DNA of 6,425 nt from Lachnospiraceae bacterium (GTDB lineage Bacteria > Bacillota > Clostridia > Lachnospirales > Lachnospiraceae), in assembly GCA_009774345.1 (NCBI GenBank), contig VSNR01000216.1:1-6425 (forward strand), read 5' to 3'. The notes beneath the pieces were generated by a model. The model saw nothing but the letters and a program-made list of their open reading frames with translations. It ran no database searches and had not been told where the DNA came from. Below, one piece after another: positions 5,201-6,425 of this stretch. The first letter of the stretch is position 1. Each line of letters starts with the position of its first letter. The translations under genes were made by a program, and so were the position numbers.

Positions 5201-6425
5201 ATGGATGGCATGTTATCGCAAGACGAAATCAATGCGTTGCTGAATGGTGTGGATTTGTCAGCAGATTCTGGATCAACAGATACTGCAACAGCTACATCCG
5301 GCGGTTCAGCGGGAGATGATTTGTCTGATATAGAAAAAGATGCAATCGGAGAGGTGGCCAATATCAGCATGGGTACCTCTGCTACAACGCTTTTTTCACT
5401 TGTTAATAGAAAAGTAAATATTACAACACCCGTTGTAGAGATGTGTAATTGGCAGGATGTGCTAAACGATTATGAAAGACCGTGTGTATTCATTCAAATT
5501 AAGTATACTGTTGGGTTGAATGGTACAAACATTTTGGTTTTAAAGGAACATGATGTAAAGGTTATCACGGATCTGATGATGGGTGGTGATGGTACAAATG
5601 TGGATGGAGAACTCAGTGATCTACATCTGAGTGCGATTTCAGAAGCAATGAATCAGATGATGGGTTCATCGTCAACGTCACTCTCTTCAATGCTTGGAAA
5701 GACAATCGATATCAGTCCGCCAGAGGCAAGTCTTGTCGATTTACATTCAAAAGAACCGAGAGAGCTCTCGCCGTTTCTTGAGGATAGATTTGTCAAGATT
5801 TCATTTAGGATGCAGATTGATGATTTAGTAGACTCTACGCTGATGCAGTTGTATCCGTTAGATTTTGCAAAGTCTGTTTACGAAACCTTTATGGCACAGC
5901 AGATGGGATCAATTGCCGCCGCAGAGCCGACACCGGCGCCAGCGCCCGCACCGGCAGCTCCTGCACCAACGCCGGCGCCTATGCCAGATATGAGTATGCA
6001 GCCACAGATGGGCGGTATGGACATGGGAATGCAGCCGCAGATGGGAATGCCTCCTCAGGGTTATGGCATGCCGCAGATGGGAATGCCTCCTCAGGGCTAT
6101 GGTATGCCGCAGATGGGAATGCCTATGGGTTATGGTATGCCCAATGTGAACATACAGCCTGCTCAATTCCAGAATTTTGCGGCAGGACAGGGTGAGATGG
6201 TCAGTGCTGAGAGTATTGGCTTGATCAGAGATGTTCCTTTGGAGGTAACAGTAGAGTTGGGAAGAACCAGCAAATCTATTTCAGATATTCTGGAGTTTGC
6301 CCCAGGTACTATCATAGAGCTTGATAAGATAGCCGGCGAACCGATCGATGTGCTTGTTAATGGCAAGTTTGTAGCAAAGGGAGAGGTTGTTGTCATCGAA
6401 GAGAGCTTTGGTGTGAGAATTATGG
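5201..6425 (+). CDS. fliY: Flagellar motor switch phosphatase FliY (FliN type), 3' end outside window
   Basis: FliY replaces FliN in many Gram-positive bacteria; it is a switch protein that also removes phosphate from CheY-P. 408 residues are visible; the frame starts at ATG 5201, 9 bases after GGAGG (5187-5191), and is still open at the right edge. The order is: a CheY-docking-type peptide LSQDEINALL (5-14), then a Ser/Thr/Gly-rich linker, then a CheC-like domain with two D/S-x3-E-x2-N-x22-P phosphatase motifs. The first is D47, E51, N54, P77 and the second is S144, E148, N151, P174; both are complete. A long linker at about 240-325 is first Pro/Ala-rich, then Met/Pro/Gln/Gly-rich with tandem repeats. 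The C-terminal FliN/SpoA domain runs from about 335 (IGLIRDVPLEVTVELG, then FAPGTIIELD) to VVIEESFGVRIM. By comparison with FliN ends, roughly 10-20 residues are missing at the edge. Confidence 0.96.
   Translation, partial: MDGMLSQDEINALLNGVDLSADSGSTDTATATSGGSAGDDLSDIEKDAIGEVANISMGTSATTLFSLVNRKVNITTPVVEMCNWQDVLNDYERPCVFIQIKYTVGLNGTNILVLKEHDVKVITDLMMGGDGTNVDGELSDLHLSAISEAMNQMMGSSSTSLSSMLGKTIDISPPEASLVDLHSKEPRELSPFLEDRFVKISFRMQIDDLVDSTLMQLYPLDFAKSVYETFMAQQMGSIAAAEPTPAPAPAPAAPAPTPAPMPDMSMQPQMGGMDMGMQPQMGMPPQGYGMPQMGMPPQGYGMPQMGMPMGYGMPNVNIQPAQFQNFAAGQGEMVSAESIGLIRDVPLEVTVELGRTSKSISDILEFAPGTIIELDKIAGEPIDVLVNGKFVAKGEVVVIEESFGVRIM
6038..6142 (+). repeat. Tandem 36-bp repeats encoding the FliY linker
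   Basis: Units at 6038-6073 and 6074-6109 each encode QMGMPPQGYGMP and differ at only two bases, both silent. A third, shortened unit at 6110-6142 encodes QMGMPMGYGMP. Imperfect PQMG/MGMQ pieces precede them from about 5998. The repeat is in frame and lies between the CheC-like and FliN domains, so copy-number change would alter only linker length. Confidence 0.9.

Noticed and set aside
5909..6166. Minus-strand frame encoding a His/Arg-rich 85-residue protein
   Set aside because: It is the complement of the FliY repeat linker: Met/Gln/Pro codons read backwards give His/Arg. It has no ribosome binding site and the plus strand is clearly coding.

Overview
The window is a piece of a flagellar motor/switch operon from a low-to-mid GC, Gram-positive anaerobe of the Clostridia type. 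The gene order flbD-motA-motB-fliL-fliM-fliY on one strand is the order known from Clostridia. FliN is present as the long FliY form, with two CheC-like phosphatase motifs fused to a FliN domain. Shine-Dalgarno sequences are strong and purine-rich. A flagellated Lachnospiraceae member (Roseburia/Butyrivibrio-like) fits best, but genus is an inference and cannot be fixed from this sequence.

Layout, all on the + strand. Bases 1-331 hold the 3' end of a coiled-coil protein with 14-residue (42-bp) repeats and no recognised function. A perfect 8-bp GC-rich hairpin at 360-380 probably ends that transcript. Next come a family-2 glycosyltransferase with C-terminal TPR-like helices (412-1524) and, one base later, flbD (1526-1750). 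A 162-bp gap (1751-1912) is the longest non-coding stretch. It holds short direct repeats, a plausible sigma-A promoter (TTGCAA-N17-TATTAT) and a perfect 12-bp inverted repeat whose left arm covers the -10 box. After it, motA (GTG start), motB and fliL form a tightly packed block with stop/start overlap or short gaps. A 79-bp gap precedes fliM, and fliY follows 4 bp after fliM and runs off the right edge about one dozen codons before its expected end.

Together the genes encode the stator (MotA/MotB), the stator-associated protein FliL, a motility accessory protein (FlbD/SwrD family) and two of the three switch/C-ring proteins (FliM, FliY). FliM and FliY both begin with a CheY-P-docking-type peptide (LSQ-(S/D)-EI-(D/N)-x-LL). 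The glycosyltransferase sits directly before flbD, where hook genes such as flgE are usual in Clostridia, and may modify flagellin or another surface protein; that role is a guess from position.

No wholly new system is visible. The points most worth a second look are the inverted repeat over the motA promoter, the repeat-rich Met/Pro/Gln/Gly linker in FliY, the glycosyltransferase beside flbD, and the recently duplicated heptad repeats in the first gene. No RNA gene, CRISPR array, insertion sequence or convincing minus-strand gene was seen.
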